This document shows, piece after piece, positions 62,101 through 64,000 of a DNA stretch of 64,000 bases. The position numbers and the translations under genes were made by a program. A model generated the notes under the pieces. The model did not search any database. It was not told the origin of the DNA and saw nothing but the letters and a program-made list of their open reading frames with translations. This stretch comes from Blattamonas nauphoetae (lineage: Eukaryota; Preaxostyla; Oxymonadida). The stretch spans positions 62,001 through 126,000 of the forward strand of contig JARBJD010000030.1 of the NCBI GenBank assembly GCA_033064195.1, written 5' to 3'. Each line of letters opens with the position of its first letter. Positions within the stretch are counted from its first letter, which is position 1.

Positions 62101-63924
62101 TTCAAGACGGCGGTGGAATGCTACCATTCCTTCATGCTGACTCTCAAGCAGTTCAATACTCATTTTCACGGTGATCCGATCAACACAGACTAACAAAATG
62201 TGAGCCGTTTGCGGGCCGTGGATGGAGGTGACTTCTGCGAATGGTCCAAAACCGACTCCGATCTCTTCACCTGGATGAGGCCAGTCTGGGAGAGGAAAGC
62301 GAGTGGTCTTCGTGTCAGCTAGCTCAGGGAGAGTGGTTTCCTTCTCAGTGATGAAATCTGGCTTGAGGTCGGTGTCGTTGACAGATTCGAGTACCGATCC
62401 GATGGTAGAGACGATGACATCATATTCCTGCTCGTTGAATTCTGAACGCCAACGATCACATAAATCTCGGAGAACGATGAAGCAGTGTTTTCGGACATCC
62501 TCGAACGGATTTGAGCGGACGAGAAGGTTGAGGAAGGAGAGGAGATACTTTATGGTGCAGCGCTGATGATCATTCATCATGTCTTCGTCTCCAAACAGGG
62601 CGATGAGGTTCTGCTCGTTGTAGGTGAGGAATCTCATGGCGTGATCGATCAGAAGTCGGACAGATTCAACAGCTGCAATTCGGAGATACGGAGAGAGAGA
62701 GCAAGAAAGGATCCGAAAGAGAGACAGAAGCTGCGGAAGAAGAAGAATAACACGGTGGATATTCCAACGCGTGAGATCGAGTAGTCGGCAGAGAGCTGTG
62801 GTTTGTGCAAAATGTTCTGTTGTTCGAGATGGTTCGATTGGGGGGAGCACGATGAGGTGCTTCAGGACCATCGAACGATCCGCTGGCTCTCCTGGCTGGG
62901 CAGAGAATGGTGTTGGGAACGAAAGGTGGAGTGTGTTTGTTTCGTCCAGAGATGCAGTGAAGACATTAGCATTTTTGAAGACGACCTGATTGATAGACAT
63001 GAACTGTTCGGATGAGCAAGCGAGTTGGAGAGAGTCTTTAATTCCTTCCGAGAAGACGCTGATTGCTGCATCTTCATCTGCCAGGTCTGGGCGAGAGGTG
63101 TCGACAAACGAGTCAATAAACTGGTCTCTCGCGAGTGTCGGATAGAATTCTTTGATTTGTCCGGGCTTGCTTGCGGAGAGGGGATCTGCGTTGAGAGAAT
63201 CGCTTTCAGAGTGATTGTTCATCGATTCTAACGAAGAGACTCGTTTCAGCACCCCGTTCTCGTAATACATTGCATCCTCTGCAGTTGACTGTCGCTTCTT
63301 TCGGTCTCGGCTTGCGAATGAAAATGTGAAGGCAACTTTCTCCTCGCCCACGTCGTCCAGTTCATTCAGCAGTTGTCCAAACGTATCTGTCGGCGAGTAA
63401 TCCGCCTCTGGTTCGGACATCTCTGGCGATGGTGTCGGCGATGGTGATTGAGGAAGGATGGTTTCAGGGTCTGGTAAACTCTCCTGAGCATTGGTGGGAG
63501 GGTGCACAGTGAGAGGGGAGGGTTCTACCGGCTCGAATGCGAGAGGGCAGTATCGCGCGTTCGACTTCTTGCCAAGGCAGAACGGACAGAGAAGGACGTT
63601 GTGGTGTTCCTGTGAAGTGATTGGCGATGGTTTGGGACCTGACGAAAACGGACTGAAGACAGTTGGGTAGAGAATCGGAGTGATCCGAAAGGAGAACTTC
63701 GACTTCTGAAGATGGATTGGATTTTGGATGTTTCGGATGTATGATCCGTGTGTTTCGGGCGGCAGATTCGAATTCTTCGAAGAGATTCCGGCGTAACTCA
63801 CCATGTGAGTCTCAGTCTGCTCTGTCTCATCTTCTGCTGACGGCCACGCCGATGATGAGCGTGGGAGTGTGGGTTGGAAATGGGTTGAGATGATTCCGAT
63901 CAGCTTTTCTGATGAATCGATCAA
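56104..63924 (-). CDS. Very large helical-repeat (HEAT-like) protein, 5' end uncertain
   Basis: An open frame of 2606 codons; the first in-frame ATG is at 63804, giving 2566 residues. The frame is open further upstream to about 63958 and an upstream exon could lie beyond the window. After a Pro-rich N-terminus with a CPFCLG...C zinc-knuckle-like motif, long stretches alternate amphipathic helices (RIAAVESVRLLIDHAMRFLT, NPFEDVRKHCFIVLRDLCDR, ATDYDIRSTAIKFFSNLMHV) in the way of HEAT/ARM repeats. A central acidic, Ser/Glu-rich disordered region (about 1190-1400) divides two helical halves. It probably serves as a scaffold in the nucleus or cytosol. The family is not recognised. Plus-strand frames opposite it are shadows. 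Confidence 0.7.
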   Translation of the reverse strand: MIDSSEKLIGIISTHFQPTLPRSSSAWPSAEDETEQTETHMVSYAGISSKNSNLPPETHGSYIRNIQNPIHLQKSKFSFRITPILYPTVFSPFSSGPKPSPITSQEHHNVLLCPFCLGKKSNARYCPLAFEPVEPSPLTVHPPTNAQESLPDPETILPQSPSPTPSPEMSEPEADYSPTDTFGQLLNELDDVGEEKVAFTFSFASRDRKKRQSTAEDAMYYENGVLKRVSSLESMNNHSESDSLNADPLSASKPGQIKEFYPTLARDQFIDSFVDTSRPDLADEDAAISVFSEGIKDSLQLACSSEQFMSINQVVFKNANVFTASLDETNTLHLSFPTPFSAQPGEPADRSMVLKHLIVLPPIEPSRTTEHFAQTTALCRLLDLTRWNIHRVILLLPQLLSLFRILSCSLSPYLRIAAVESVRLLIDHAMRFLTYNEQNLIALFGDEDMMNDHQRCTIKYLLSFLNLLVRSNPFEDVRKHCFIVLRDLCDRWRSEFNEQEYDVIVSTIGSVLESVNDTDLKPDFITEKETTLPELADTKTTRFPLPDWPHPGEEIGVGFGPFAEVTSIHGPQTAHILLVCVDRITVKMSIELLESQHEGMVAFHRRLEAQPDILSQTIPLSPTPLSESTLRSCVDLAHFIVLDSLEFLQPEHCVSMLTAIYAILFQVNILQIQLSSVSVFTTIVEHCLTTHITQSQNEATRSREQSDTLTFWSAFIFGVHLLLNVMCATDYDIRSTAIKFFSNLMHVFKITSQKDALFAFSLIDRYIRSCKRLWNNGLVYHADIQRDPFLVPRALPSQHQVPTNITNQFEKSLSDAVTVLSDIFFWILPHLSHFFPSLASSMSFSLPLSLGAFVTNLLLHSSDNLFQSAIHLCHVLLFKIDELRSSPFNGQSSMTLLPCQQYHATRDSFLNDIWTSIWLSLHLFLEHSLGGCPHKRKLFSPFNFAQQICLIQTDVSKIAVSDRTSPNELQCSLCQHLSSKAMSVSLLIAPFIPRAVPSPVFVQPTQSQIQANTDHILNSIIVGSHLKTDKPFIDTFSQSVFSETKRTSSSYLTKEDIFIPHNLQAFRPFGTPPIFIQDPPTGQTTPNQDDASGKDTDPLPSLLASLSSTLFHIDAHRRYSRNLPHLSRSLVDPLITLSILTSASSRTFKIARASMSQFTQTLLGDQYVRTVPSSLFAKTGLLISTSNREQTEFANLEGNSTSQFNSSVKPKSPKSEPNDTQLDKSVPDVSVDSETMSLPPILTEDSTVDPAVETQPDEESVHPSERSERTEEAMPMSETRLESTDNESDLIDMVSETRPSVEDVESEAKESGFKSLLEKKSEPGREDDDTIVSSKSEPDMSTSTHKFSSHSIQQSDVESKDEPSDEEPAVNAWYNSCGFYKLRKAEPQSPFPCCQTSTAGESESEHFEQLKAVPFSSMFPSLSNHQDISELIVLLSMIYTTALPFPRAFSSQSSSFTDSVTGNTGHKYEPPSYGPRLPYEELIGSDQSQASERSSHEDTQAPEPLSKGAPTGKHDVTWRFEQSHWPFYPHPTYILKPELISLSTNAQTYPVVFESSYSRDSLSIQFVHLFSLHSLSFMTPTISFLKEKEISNEQRDSLELSILAAVWRNLIYAIQSYRTLMTAIAGIGIPSLSVTSDSIEDYINHTTPDPEDDRSRSESTSTSEQTAEGTPIAPRPHLGSSDVPTKRILHSLLTVSKLISTTFEALSFILHHIHPKHSVSVIVRIWRHLVYLICSSPILQYSAVSLLCSLFEIVLNNTSTIVSIQEDSNTSSKTLRQSLWFLFLHIISVFTRANLPPLPQLSSIISALPQSQLHPLPVLSSVSIPHFFGLFVTNLYGITDTSDFQDFSEWNELCHSFSKQSIQNYMRSFRNASQREVSEYSKGKKRMESFSGKRKQLQRSHLAIVSLKRGDNHPSMEDTHSEDDAPEALFEAPRKQLKQIKKVQKSDIHAELFSLPAAEPILDLRAQEQTRTITRLNTPSFSETLPGCVRSKRFPSYTLPPKHSQGIPRDVFCSLLNSILSGYGSTVMVVLKEKKQNPNANKMASKDLNAIYSMLNVARATDPVKGDPLATSIQQATQTLPGITDTPKNSPFKRYDASTLGQSQSDSVAPQSEASSLSSKTSFSPMKTTPKAKLNQNMSTTTLVILNGLLTACVIPIHSALFTPSFGTDSLMFDSQFIQSPENPPDSSFSSYSINDYLTPLDLSLSPSDTPSFDNTEANHSFLLDRFNVPILFGTTRPTGSSLLRSDEESMTLLLRSLEWFIDQAATYVLDSMEEGTKDLAEPEEVRGTIDGVSQFESDPIIEMNRQIVSSALFAKVHHSFILLIFSDPPPRNYPSIPLRFLVAFLFAHVSPAIPSATRLFSLPNYSSSTSPFCESSLPFSHSIGCGLDIVSSLLSQTDKDPVGYRFTHSFVGTQHSFTSTLHPSELIFFTVWPRFVVLMNSMLSIHLPYSDASHNTHRMIYFVFTRLAQSFFTVLDTLNPSDTVKTVLYGQWDSEQHTMNQRLDTTSSTPVSHRCVPRSTPEISPLPHTDLVLYTSSPSHLLPFVFLLTHILRRTLTIKGLMKELVLSVSPLTPPLKALCLALLNKIESMISLNPSAASLLFHEE

Positions 63925-64000
63925 GTTGCGGCGAGAGAAGACACACGTATGAGCATCAAAGGACCGAAAGAGAGAAAGGAAGGTAGCACTGTCCTTCGAC

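Overview
The window is nuclear DNA of a single-celled eukaryote. Short spliceosomal introns can be read directly in three genes (41-96 nt in the cytosolic aspartyl-tRNA synthetase; 52-59 nt in prefoldin 4 and in a small coiled-coil gene). Most start GTATNN or GTTTTT and end in AG. TAA, TAG and TGA all end intact genes, so the code looks standard. The introns, DEAH-helicase/RBR protein, Tc1 and hAT-like transposons and a Polinton suit a transposon-rich protist; a metamonad such as an oxymonad is a guess from general character, not something the sequence proves.

There are two halves. Positions 1 to about 36.5 kb are accessory DNA: decayed genes, mobile elements and repeats. Decayed genes lie at 0.4-2.7 kb (unrecognised), 7.4-9.5 kb (coiled coil) and 29.3-30.8 kb (possible vWA protein). 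A partly readable minus-strand gene lies at 9.56-10.2 kb. A Polinton replication module (protein-primed type DNA polymerase B with an embedded HNH-like zinc domain, its N-terminal partner, an integrase and small DNA-binding proteins) fills about 11.5-19.1 kb, followed by an array of long palindromes (19.4-25.8 kb). A Tc1/mariner transposase lies at 27.6-28.9 kb.

Four terminal-inverted-repeat elements, each bounded by an exact 8-bp target duplication, were delimited by eye: 3719-5589, 20115-25366 (inserted into the palindrome array), 31713-34895 and 44838-45319. Two start TAGGCATGG and two start GGCA. Three carry a tRNA-like internal-promoter module just inside the left end; in the two GGCA elements the B-box sits in the loop of a perfect 8-11 bp hairpin. 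The larger ones carry decayed host-type genes (an S41 peptidase, coiled-coil proteins, a cysteine-rich protein).

From 36.7 kb on is a compact gene-rich segment: a 2361-residue fusion of a TUTase-like nucleotidyltransferase, a DEAH helicase and an RBR ubiquitin-ligase module; a small coiled-coil protein; an ORC3-like gene; a secreted His/Pro-rich protein; prefoldin subunit 4; aspartyl-tRNA synthetase; a large proline-rich protein with a possible UVRAG/Vps38-like C-terminus; and a very large helical-repeat protein at the right edge. These are mostly unrelated housekeeping genes in convergent and divergent pairs, not an operon.
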